Shown here: positions 16,178-23,814 of the stretch, piece after piece
Layout of the letters: every line of letters begins with the position of its first letter
Numbering within the stretch: the stretch's first letter is position 1
Source of the DNA: Bacteroidetes bacterium UBA6161
GTDB lineage: Bacteria > Bacteroidota > Bacteroidia > NS11-12g > UBA955
Length of the DNA stretch: 26,397 nt
Reading direction: 5' to 3'
NCBI GenBank assembly: GCA_002422315.1
Contig: DIUJ01000053.1
Span: 1 to 26,397, forward strand
Notes under the pieces: generated by a model
What the model saw: only the letters and a program-made list of their open reading frames with translations
Database searches by the model: none
What the model was told of the DNA's origin: nothing
Position numbers and translations under genes: made by a program

Positions 16178-16858
16178 TTAAGCAAAAATTGATTGAAGAA
16201 TTGCTTTGCCATCTATATTTAGTAGATGTTCGGTAGCGCATCTCTCTGGGTGAGGCATCATTCCTATCACATTTCCTTGCTTGTTGCAAATTCCAGCTAT
16301 GTTATTTAATGCTCCATTTGGGTTGGATTCTTCTGTAATATTTCCTTCTTGCGAACAATACTTAAATAAAATCTGATTGTTGCTTTCTAAATCCGACAAT
16401 GTTTTATCATCAGCATAGTATCTGCCTTCTCCGTGGGCAATAGGTATTTTATATGCCTTTGTTGAATCTAGATTTTTGGTAGCAAGTTGTGAATTATTTT
16501 GTGGTTTAAGAAATACATCTTTACATATAAATTTAAGGTTGTTGTTATGTAACAACGCACCTGGCAATAATCCACTTTCACAAAGTATTTGAAAACCATT
16601 GCAAATTCCCATCACAAAGCCACCCTTATTTGCATGTTCAATTACAGATTGCATTATAGGGGATAGTTTAGCAATAGCGCCACTTCTTAAATAATCACCA
16701 TAAGAAAATCCCCCTGGGAGGAAAATATGTGTACATTCTTTAAGATCTGTATCCTTGTGCCAAAGTTCAATCACTTGTGTTCCTGTAAGGTCACCCAATG
16801 TTTCTATAAGGTCTCTATCGCAATTAGATCCCGGGAAAATTACTACTCCTATTTTCAT
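16178..16858 (-). CDS. purQ: Phosphoribosylformylglycinamidine synthase, glutaminase subunit PurQ
   Basis: Class I glutamine amidotransferase that supplies ammonia to PurL for the fourth step of purine synthesis (EC 6.3.5.3). The 226 residues start at MKIGVVIFPGSNCDRD; five extra residues are possible from an upstream start but do not align with the family. Visible motifs are LPGGFSYGDYLRSGA (47-61), the nucleophile Cys86 in GICNGFQILCE, HGEGRYY, and the catalytic His203/Glu205 pair in PHPER. The separate PurQ implies a split PurS/PurQ/PurL system rather than one large PurL; purS and purL are not in the window. It begins 24 bases after the stop of the outer-membrane barrel gene and is probably co-transcribed with it. 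Confidence 0.95.
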   Translation of the reverse strand: MKIGVVIFPGSNCDRDLIETLGDLTGTQVIELWHKDTDLKECTHIFLPGGFSYGDYLRSGAIAKLSPIMQSVIEHANKGGFVMGICNGFQILCESGLLPGALLHNNNLKFICKDVFLKPQNNSQLATKNLDSTKAYKIPIAHGEGRYYADDKTLSDLESNNQILFKYCSQEGNITEESNPNGALNNIAGICNKQGNVIGMMPHPERCATEHLLNIDGKAILQSIFA

Positions 16859-16882
16859 ACTGCAAAAATGCACATTTTTCTT

Positions 16883-17809
16883 TTAGAACTCAAAGCATTT
16901 TCCTTTTTTAAATTTGCCGCTTGGTCTTCTTCCTCTAGATTTTCCAAAAGAGAGTACATCGCCTCCCATTCCAAGAGGATAATCAAATTTTACGAAGATA
17001 AAAAAGTAGTTGTCATTGTTTTTTGGGTCTCCTCGTATTGCTCCTGGTTCGCTAAACCCAACAATACTTGTTGGTAGTGAGCGGTCTGCCAAAGCACCTG
17101 CAGCGCCACCTTTTGCATTCGCAACAGCGTTAACGTCTGCAAATGTTGTGCTTACATCGTCTATGTAATCTGTAAATGTTTTTCGTGAGTTGATTTCCAA
17201 TCCAAGGTAACCTCTACCTACATTAAAACGATAACCAACACCAAAAGGAACAGCATAGGATGTGTTTTTGTATGGCTGCATTCCCGCCCTGTAAAATTGC
17301 CCCTCGGTACCTAATTCTCTGAGGTTGTATGTTTGCCCATTGTATTCTGTTTTTGGTTCAAAATAAAATGCTGCAATACCTCCGTAAGCATATAGCCCTC
17401 CTTTAGGGGGGCCAAATCTAGATGTAGATCTATTAAAGTGGTATTCTAATACAAAACTACCTTCTGCTATTGGAGAATAAAAGTTAAGATTTCTTGTGTT
17501 TCGCTCAAGATTTGTAGTATGCTTGTCGTCTCCAGCTACTTGTGCGCCTATAAACGCCGCTCTAAATGCCACTTTTTTATGTACAAATGCTCTTACGCCA
17601 AGCATTAAGCCTACTCTTGTAGAGGGTAAGTCTAAGTCTGAAATATCATTTGTACCCAACCAAGGTTTTCCTCCCAAATCTCCAAGAAAATGACTGGATC
17701 CTGTGGCTACAACTATTTCTATTTGCCCTTGGATATGAGTAAAGGTACCTAGTATTAGGAATAAATTTAAAAATATTGTTCTAAATAAATTTTTTGAAAG
17801 TAAGGTCAT
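16883..17809 (-). CDS. Outer-membrane beta-barrel protein, DUF6089/PorG-like
   Basis: The 308-residue product starts with a signal peptide (MTLLSKNLFRTIFLNLFLILGTFTHIQG). The rest is rich in short alternating strands ending in aromatics (FVLEYHF, GLYAYGGIAAFYF, YAVPFGVGYRF, GYLGLEINSR, YFFIFVKFDYPLG), which fits an 8- to 10-stranded barrel. The opening SSHFLGDLGG and RNTRNLNFYSPIAEGSFVLEYHF resemble the DUF6089 family, which includes PorG of the type IX secretion system. That family match is from memory and is moderate. A basic tail (SRGRRPSGKFKKGKC) is unusual after a barrel. A TATATTTG box lies 20 bases upstream. Function is unproven; a role in surface protein export would fit the type IX substrate at 6343-11271. 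Confidence 0.7.
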   Translation of the reverse strand: MTLLSKNLFRTIFLNLFLILGTFTHIQGQIEIVVATGSSHFLGDLGGKPWLGTNDISDLDLPSTRVGLMLGVRAFVHKKVAFRAAFIGAQVAGDDKHTTNLERNTRNLNFYSPIAEGSFVLEYHFNRSTSRFGPPKGGLYAYGGIAAFYFEPKTEYNGQTYNLRELGTEGQFYRAGMQPYKNTSYAVPFGVGYRFNVGRGYLGLEINSRKTFTDYIDDVSTTFADVNAVANAKGGAAGALADRSLPTSIVGFSEPGAIRGDPKNNDNYFFIFVKFDYPLGMGGDVLSFGKSRGRRPSGKFKKGKCFEF

Positions 17810-17829
17810 TAGATTTTATTGTGTTGATG

Positions 17830-17837
17830 CAAATATA
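17830..17837 (-). promoter_or_regulatory. Candidate -7 box before the barrel gene and purQ
   Basis: The minus strand reads TATATTTG, a full TAnnTTTG match, ending 20 bases before the ATG at 17809. Upstream sequence is AT-rich without a clear TTG. Confidence 0.48.
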
Positions 17838-17883
17838 CGAAAATATTTAGAATTAAAATATATTGCCTATAGAATATTTTGAT

Positions 17884-19053
17884 TTACAATCTATTGTAGT
17901 TGGTTTCTAATGTATTTTCTCTCTCTTTAATTAAATCGATAATTTTGATTGCAGATGCAACATTGCTAAACTTACTATCTAGTATTTTTTTTCTATTTTT
18001 AATCTCTTCTGGATTAAATCCTTTGTCCCACAATGAAAATATTAAGTTAGCTAATTCAAATGGATTGTTTCCTATATGGCATAAATCTTCTAAGCCCGTA
18101 TTTTCTACCATTGGTGAATTTACAATAATATGTTTGCCTTTATATAGTGAATTTAAAAGTTTGAGTTTTATTCCTGTTGCTTGGAAGGTAACCAGTATAT
18201 TGATATGGGCTTGGTGAATATGTTCCAATATTTGATTGCTTGACAAGTTGTCTATTAAGGTTATGTTTTTTGAGTTTCTTATTGCTTTACGTAATTCTAA
18301 ACTTGGATTACTTCCCGCAATAATAGCTGGGTATGGACATAAGTTAAAAACAGATTTGACAAGGTAAAGGGCAGCATGATTGTTCTCTGCTACTCCAAGA
18401 TTGCCATGATAAAATATAAAGTTGCCTCTTTCTTCTAGGTTTATATCAACACAATCATTTGGATGAAATGCAGATATCCACCTGCTTCTATACCCTTTTA
18501 ACTTAAGGTAATCAGTGTCTTTTTGCGAAATACCAAGTACATAATTTGCGTGTTTTAAAATAGGCTCGTATTTTTTTAAACGTTCAGACTCTTTTTTAAA
18601 GAAGATTCTTCTTATGTAAGATTTTTCTATCTTGTAAAGGTTGTTGTAGTATTCATGTTCTATATTGTGGTTCCTAACAATTTTAATTCTTTTGGCTAAA
18701 CTAGGATGGTCTAAATAAAATGTTGTATGTAACCCTTCAAACAAAATTGGATTTTCATCCTTTTGGAGGTTTTTTAACAATTCCTCATTTTCTCTACTCG
18801 CCACTATATATGGTTTATTGCCAATCAAAGGATTAATGTATTTTTTTCGTTTGTAATAATATACTTTACTACAGTATTTTTCTAGTTCTGGTGCGGTTTT
18901 TCTTCCATAATGAAAAGCATGAAGAATTACTTTTATATCGCATTCAAACAAAGTTTTTATTTTGTAAAAAACATCCATTACGCCACCATAATTAGGAGGG
19001 TAGGGTACGTCAAAAGACAAGATATGAAGAAAAGTAGGGTTATTTTGACTCAT
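17884..19053 (-). CDS. Glycosyltransferase, GT-B fold
   Basis: A 389-residue cytoplasmic enzyme, likely of the GT4 type, that would transfer a sugar from a nucleotide donor to a surface glycan or lipid acceptor. The N-terminal domain has ILSFDVPYPPNYGGVMDVFYKI (residues 12-33), with the glycine-rich acceptor loop, and KIVRNHNIEHEYY. The linker region has YHGNLGVAENNHAALYLV, the usual start of the donor-binding half. TGIKLKLLNSLYKGKHIIVNSPM is the C-terminal donor-site helix, and GLEDLCHIGNNPFELANLI the end of the fold. Its ATG lies 14 bases inside the upstream glycosyltransferase gene, so the two are coupled. Donor and acceptor are unknown. Confidence 0.82.
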   Translation of the reverse strand: MSQNNPTFLHILSFDVPYPPNYGGVMDVFYKIKTLFECDIKVILHAFHYGRKTAPELEKYCSKVYYYKRKKYINPLIGNKPYIVASRENEELLKNLQKDENPILFEGLHTTFYLDHPSLAKRIKIVRNHNIEHEYYNNLYKIEKSYIRRIFFKKESERLKKYEPILKHANYVLGISQKDTDYLKLKGYRSRWISAFHPNDCVDINLEERGNFIFYHGNLGVAENNHAALYLVKSVFNLCPYPAIIAGSNPSLELRKAIRNSKNITLIDNLSSNQILEHIHQAHINILVTFQATGIKLKLLNSLYKGKHIIVNSPMVENTGLEDLCHIGNNPFELANLIFSLWDKGFNPEEIKNRKKILDSKFSNVASAIKIIDLIKERENTLETNYNRL

Positions 19054-20137
19054 ATATGGTTAAGATATTTTGTTCTTGATTTTGCCAATTCCATTCTTGT
19101 TTTGCAAGTTTGCAATTGTTTTTTAGTTCGTTGTAAAGTTCTTTGTTGTTAAGAAGCAGCAAAGTTTTTGCCGCTAAATCGTCTGGGGAAGAAGGACACT
19201 CTAATCCCACTTTGTATAATTCTAAAAGATTTTTGTATTCAGGGAAGGGATTGATTAAAGAGGGCAATTCTGCATGTATGTAATCGAAGAATTTATTGTT
19301 TAATGAATAAAAGTAACTTAAGCCAAGATTTTCAGAAACATTTAAACCCAAGTAAGCATTGCTGCTGTATGTTTTAAGTTCTTTAGGTTCCATAAATCCC
19401 AAAAATTTAACTTTGTTTTGAAGTTTTTCTTTTTCTACTAGTTCTCTCAGATATTGGCTTAAGTCTCCTTCTCCCACTATGTGGAACTCTATATCAATAG
19501 AATGCATTGCTAAGATCATGTTTTCAATACCTCTGCCCTTATTTAATGCTCCTTGGTAAAGTATATATCTAGGAATTGAATCAGAATTTAATGTTATTGG
19601 TTCCTCAAGTTTGGGAGTATTTAGAATTACATTGAATTTTTTATGGTATTTTTTTTCAAATATTTCTGCCAGAGCATAGCCTACGGTAATACAAGTATCC
19701 GTTTTGGGAATAGTGTATTTAGCAATCCATTCCCATATGGCTTTTATATTTTTTCTTTGGTAAACTTCTGGTACTTCGGTAAAATATTCATGAGCATCAA
19801 AAATAATTTTATTTCCTTTTAATTTTGAGACAATTACCCCAGGAAGGATGGTATCAAGGTCTACACTGCAAACAGAGTTGTAAGTGTGTGTTAATAGATA
19901 CCAAGTTAATTTTAAATTATATTCAATGTAAAAAAGTTTCCCTTTTTGAAAAAAACAGGGTATTCTGTGTACGGAGTATAAAAGAGGTTTAAATGGTTTT
20001 GATTCTCTCTTCTTTCTGCCCACTAAAATAACCTCCCAGCCCCCTTTTGCCAGACTTTCGCTTACTTTTTGCATTCTTTGGTCAAAAGTCAAATCATTTG
20101 TTACAGTAAGAATGATTTTTCGGGGTTTCATACTCAA
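19040..20137 (-). CDS. Glycosyltransferase family 4-like protein
   Basis: A 365-residue GT-B enzyme. The N-terminal half starts KIILTVTNDLTFDQRMQKVSES and has DLDTILPGVIVSKLKGNKIIFDAHEYFTEVPEVY, a pattern I know from glycosyltransferases of Bacteroidota surface polysaccharide loci. The donor half begins ILYQGALNKGRGIENMILAM and continues FHIVGEGDLSQYL, VKFLGFMEPKEL and NNKFFDYIHAELPSLI, matching the GT4 C-terminal layout. It is the first gene of a two-gene unit and overlaps the next glycosyltransferase by 14 bases. The 120-base gap upstream (20138-20257) shows no strong promoter. The start could be either of two Met residues two codons apart. Sugar specificity cannot be told. Confidence 0.86.
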   Translation of the reverse strand: MSMKPRKIILTVTNDLTFDQRMQKVSESLAKGGWEVILVGRKKRESKPFKPLLYSVHRIPCFFQKGKLFYIEYNLKLTWYLLTHTYNSVCSVDLDTILPGVIVSKLKGNKIIFDAHEYFTEVPEVYQRKNIKAIWEWIAKYTIPKTDTCITVGYALAEIFEKKYHKKFNVILNTPKLEEPITLNSDSIPRYILYQGALNKGRGIENMILAMHSIDIEFHIVGEGDLSQYLRELVEKEKLQNKVKFLGFMEPKELKTYSSNAYLGLNVSENLGLSYFYSLNNKFFDYIHAELPSLINPFPEYKNLLELYKVGLECPSSPDDLAAKTLLLLNNKELYNELKNNCKLAKQEWNWQNQEQNILTIYESK

Positions 20138-20257
20138 TGATCATATGTTATTGGTTGCAAGTATCTAACATTTATCTCGCAATTTAAACTTTTGATTTCC
20201 ACGACAATTGTATTGAGTTCTTTATTTAGTACAGTGCATGGAATTGAAATACAATAT

Positions 20258-22159
20258 TTAAACCCAACTTATTTTGCCAATATCGTTCTTTACAATAAGT
20301 TCTTCTGATAAAAGCCATTCCAAAGTGTTAATAAAATCTGATTTGTGTTTAGGAGTAACAAGGCTTATTAGTTCCTGAACAGATAATTCACTTTCTATTG
20401 TTTTTTCTTTGATAAGGTGTATGAAAGAGTTAAAAAGTTCTTCATTTATCTTGGGTTTTTGCATTTCTCTGCAATTGTCGCATGTCCCGCAGTTTTCTGA
20501 TCCTTTTTCTCCAAAGTAATTAGAAATATATTTGTTCCTACAAGAATTTAGCTCTAAACTAAATTCTTGCATATGTGAAAGCCTTTCTAAACTTCGTTCT
20601 TTTAAAAAATCGAGAAGGTTTCTATTCGGAGAGATTTTATAATACCTTGGTTCTAAAAGTGTTAGTTGAGGGCTACTTGTTTTTTCTAAATATTCAATAA
20701 TTTCAATTTTATGCAGCTGTCTCAATTCTTGTACAACTTCTTTTTCTGTAATGTTCAATAATTTAGCAATTTGAAGTTCTTGAATTGGGGTATAAAAATC
20801 AAAATAACCACCTTTACTTCTTAAAATAGCAAGGAAAAGTTGGTTGTATTTCTCTTCTTTAACCTGAAGTTTATAAATTTCTCTTTCGTTAACAAGGATT
20901 TTCATGGAACTACTCAAAATACCATTCTCAGAAAGGTATACATAGCCTTGCTTATGCAGTATTTGAATGGCGTGGTAAGATTGTATGATTGGTAGTTCAT
21001 ATAGTTTACAAAACTCTTCTAATAGAAAAGGGTATGAGTGTCCCTGACCTGAGTCTATGCCAATGCCAAGAAAGTTGCACAAACATTGGTATGTATGGTT
21101 GATTACTTCGTTGTTTGGGAATTTTTCTTCTATTTTTTTAAATTCTTGCGAAAAGTCAGAGGGATGGGTACAAAGTACACATACAGATTTTTTGCCATCT
21201 CTACCTGCTCTACCTGCTTCTTGGTAATAGGATTCTATACAATCTGGGGCTTCCAAATGTACTACAAAACGCACATCGGGCTTGTCTATTCCCATTCCAA
21301 ATGCATTGGTACAAACCATTATTCTGGTTTTATTTTGTATCCAATCGTTTTGCTTTTTGTTCCTTTCTTCCACACTAAGGCCAGCATGGTAGTAGTCCGC
21401 GCTATGGCCATTTTTTTGTAACCATTCTGCCAGTTGCTGTGTCTTTCTTCTATTTCGGGTGTATACAATCCCTGTACCCCTAGTTTTAGAACAAATTTCA
21501 AGAACTTTTAATGCTTTATTTTCTATTCTTCTTACCACATAACTAAGATTGTTTCGAGCAAAACTTTTAGAGAAAATGGCAGGTTGTTTGAATTCTAGAT
21601 ATTTGCAAATATCTATTACAACCGAGGGGGTAGCCGATGCAGTAAGGGCAATAACTGGAGTTTGTGGGAAAAACTTTCTTATTTCTGCAATTCGCAAGTA
21701 TTCGGGGCGAAAGTCATAACCCCATTGGCTTATGCAGTGTGCTTCATCTATTGCTATTAGTCCTAAAGGCATATTTCTAAGCCATCCATTAAACTCCTTA
21801 CTTGCAAGCCTTTCAGGTGAAATATACAGGAATTTGATCTCGTTTTGAACAGCTTTTTCTAAAATAGACACTTGTTCTTTAAAATTCACTCCGCTATACA
21901 CCGCTTCTGCACTTATTCCTCGTTGTTTTAAATTCTCTACTTGGTCTTTCATTAGAGCAATAAGGGGGGATATAACCAAACATAACCCCTCCAGTACCAA
22001 ACCCGGTACCTGAAAACAAATAGATTTTCCACCGCCAGTAGGCAGAAGTGCCAAAGTGTCTTTGCCTTGTAAAATAGAATCAATTATTTCTTTTTGTAAA
22101 GGTCTAAAACCTTTATGTCCCCAATATTGTTCTAAAAGTACTAATGGCGTAGATTGCAT
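20258..22159 (-). CDS. recQ: RecQ-family ATP-dependent DNA helicase without HRDC domain
   Basis: A 3'-5' superfamily 2 DNA helicase for recombinational repair and fork processing. The 633 residues, starting at ATG 22157-22159, have the motif 0 region FRPLQKEII (18-26), Walker A TGGGKS (41-46), DEAH with the RecQ aromatic loop (138-152, DEAHCISQWGYDFRP), TASATP (173-178), and motif VI YYQEAGRAGRDGKK. The RecQ zinc site uses four cysteines (540, 557, 560, 563), followed by only about 70 residues. There is no recognisable HRDC domain. This is the short RecQ form often found in Bacteroidota beside a longer paralogue. It is head-to-head with the ligase-helicase pair, with only 71 bases between start codons. 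Confidence 0.93.
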   Translation of the reverse strand: MQSTPLVLLEQYWGHKGFRPLQKEIIDSILQGKDTLALLPTGGGKSICFQVPGLVLEGLCLVISPLIALMKDQVENLKQRGISAEAVYSGVNFKEQVSILEKAVQNEIKFLYISPERLASKEFNGWLRNMPLGLIAIDEAHCISQWGYDFRPEYLRIAEIRKFFPQTPVIALTASATPSVVIDICKYLEFKQPAIFSKSFARNNLSYVVRRIENKALKVLEICSKTRGTGIVYTRNRRKTQQLAEWLQKNGHSADYYHAGLSVEERNKKQNDWIQNKTRIMVCTNAFGMGIDKPDVRFVVHLEAPDCIESYYQEAGRAGRDGKKSVCVLCTHPSDFSQEFKKIEEKFPNNEVINHTYQCLCNFLGIGIDSGQGHSYPFLLEEFCKLYELPIIQSYHAIQILHKQGYVYLSENGILSSSMKILVNEREIYKLQVKEEKYNQLFLAILRSKGGYFDFYTPIQELQIAKLLNITEKEVVQELRQLHKIEIIEYLEKTSSPQLTLLEPRYYKISPNRNLLDFLKERSLERLSHMQEFSLELNSCRNKYISNYFGEKGSENCGTCDNCREMQKPKINEELFNSFIHLIKEKTIESELSVQELISLVTPKHKSDFINTLEWLLSEELIVKNDIGKISWV

Positions 22160-22168
22160 GCAGAAGCA

Positions 22169-22176
22169 CAAAATTA
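22169..22176 (-). promoter_or_regulatory. Weak -7-like box before recQ
   Basis: The minus strand reads TAATTTTG, matching TAnnTTTG, but it ends only 9 bases before the recQ ATG and has no -33 partner. If used, the recQ transcript would be nearly leaderless. No comparable box is seen for the divergent ligase gene in the 71-base gap. Confidence 0.25.
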
Positions 22177-22230
22177 ATCTATTTTTGGTTTATTTTGCAG
22201 TATGTCTTTTATTATTAACTAAGCGTAGTT

Positions 22231-23814
22231 TTGGAAAGTTTTGTAAAATTAATTCTGAATTTGGATTCAAGCCAAGGGGTCAATCAAAAAACACAATATT
22301 TGATTGATTATTTTCAAAATTGTTCTCCCTCCGATGGGATTTGGGCTCTGACCTTATTGGCTGGCAAAAAAAAAGAAAGAGGAATCTCAACAAAAATCCT
22401 GAAAAGCACTGCCTTGCAAATGTTAGATTTTCCAACATGGCTATTTGAAGAATCTTATTCGGTGGTTGGGGACTTGGCAGAAACTATCGCTAAAATTTTA
22501 CCAGTAAATCCTTCATTTAATTCATTTTCAAAGTCTTTAGCATGCTGCATGCAAGAAATTATTGCATTGAAAGTAAAGTCAGATATAGAAAAAGAAGACT
22601 TCTTAAAAGAAAATTGGTTGGCCATGAATTACGAACAACGATTGGTATGGAATAAACTTTTAACAGGAGGTTTCCGTACAGGTGTTTCTATTGGGATTTT
22701 GTCAAAAGCCTTAGCAAAAGTTTATTCGATGACACTTTCTCAAGTACAGTTTGCTCTTTCTGGTTCGTGGGACCCCACCCAAACTGATCTTGCAAGCTTA
22801 ATGCAAAGCAACGCCCAAAGTGATTTTTCAAAACCTTATCCTTTTTGTTTGGCTCATACTTTTCAACCTTTTGATAGCAATATAAACCTCGAGGATTTTC
22901 AAGTTGAATGGAAGTTAGATGGTATAAGAGCTCAGTTAATTAAAAGAGAAAATCAGATTTTTATTTGGTCTAGAGGGCAGGAAATAATTACGGAAAGGTT
23001 TCCAGAATTAATATCGGATGCCAATTCTCTTCCCAACGGTGTAGTTTTGGATGGCGAAATTGTGGCATGGGATAAAGAAGAACAAAAACCTCAGCCTTTT
23101 ATACAATTACAAAAAAGGATAAATAAACAAAAACCAAGTAATGCCCTTCTTTTTAATGTCCCAGTATGCTTTGTTGCTTACGATATTTTAGAAGTAAATT
23201 CTACTGATCTAAGAGATACAAATTTGGTTCAGAGAATGATAGAATTAAAAAAAATTATTCAATTAGGTGGAGTAGAGAAAATACTCAAGAGCCAACAATT
23301 TGTGTTGAAAAATATACAGGATTTGGAAAATTTAAGAGCCCAAAGTTATACCCATGCCATGGAAGGACTTATGCTAAAACATAAGCAAATGCCATATGCT
23401 AGCGGTAGAAAGGCAGGAGTATGGTACAAATGGAAATGTGAACCTAAAACGATAGATGCGGTGTTGATTTATGCCCAAGGTGGGCATGGCAAAAGGGCGA
23501 ATTTGTATTCTGATTTTACCTTCGCTATAAAACAAGGGGATTCTTTGCTAACAGTTGCAAAGGCCTATTCTGGTCTTACAAACAAAGAGTTAGAGGAGAT
23601 TAATAAGTTTATTAAAAGCAATACAATCCAGAAATTTGGTCCAGTAAAAAGCGTAAAACCTGAATTGGTTTTTGAAATTGGGTTTGAAGCGATTTATCCT
23701 TCTACAAGACATAAAATTGGATTTGCTCTCCGATTTCCTAGAATTTTAAGGTGGAGGAAAGACAAAACCGTAAACGATATAGATACCATAGAAACTTTAA
23801 AAATGCAGATGTAA
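22231..23814 (+). CDS. ATP-dependent DNA ligase of the ligase/Lhr-helicase repair module
   Basis: A 527-residue ATP-dependent ligase. It has an N-terminal DNA-binding domain that starts FVKLILNLDSS and IWALTLLAGKKKERG, the hallmark opening of the bacterial PP_1105-type ligase (TIGR04120). The adenylation motif is EWKLDGIR with nucleophile Lys228, then motif Ia SRGQEIITERFPEL, motif III VLDGEIVAW (272-280), motif IV EGLMLK, and motif V WYKWKC. The OB domain ends ALRFPRILRWRKDK. The start codon is TTG: an in-frame stop lies 15 bases upstream, and the first in-frame ATG (residue 64) would delete conserved sequence. The stop is fused to the helicase start as TAATG. It seals nicks in a damage-response pathway distinct from replicative LigA. 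Confidence 0.92.
   Translation: MESFVKLILNLDSSQGVNQKTQYLIDYFQNCSPSDGIWALTLLAGKKKERGISTKILKSTALQMLDFPTWLFEESYSVVGDLAETIAKILPVNPSFNSFSKSLACCMQEIIALKVKSDIEKEDFLKENWLAMNYEQRLVWNKLLTGGFRTGVSIGILSKALAKVYSMTLSQVQFALSGSWDPTQTDLASLMQSNAQSDFSKPYPFCLAHTFQPFDSNINLEDFQVEWKLDGIRAQLIKRENQIFIWSRGQEIITERFPELISDANSLPNGVVLDGEIVAWDKEEQKPQPFIQLQKRINKQKPSNALLFNVPVCFVAYDILEVNSTDLRDTNLVQRMIELKKIIQLGGVEKILKSQQFVLKNIQDLENLRAQSYTHAMEGLMLKHKQMPYASGRKAGVWYKWKCEPKTIDAVLIYAQGGHGKRANLYSDFTFAIKQGDSLLTVAKAYSGLTNKELEEINKFIKSNTIQKFGPVKSVKPELVFEIGFEAIYPSTRHKIGFALRFPRILRWRKDKTVNDIDTIETLKMQM

Noticed and set aside
16859..16873. Five-residue extension of PurQ
   Set aside because: The family begins at MKIGVVIFPG; the extension runs into the spacer and is not expected.
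20256..20267. ATTTAAACCCAA, identical to the complement of the right end of the structured repeat
   Set aside because: Only the 12-mer matches, it overlaps the recQ stop codon, and adjacent bases show no further similarity; most likely chance in AT-rich DNA.
22160..22171. Upstream TTG start for recQ
   Set aside because: An ATG four codons downstream fits the normal RecQ N-terminus; the extension is cysteine-rich and not family-like.
23751..23813. Earlier start for the ligase-associated helicase
   Set aside because: The extra 21 residues are just the ligase C-terminal coding sequence read in another frame; the TAATG junction gives a better start.
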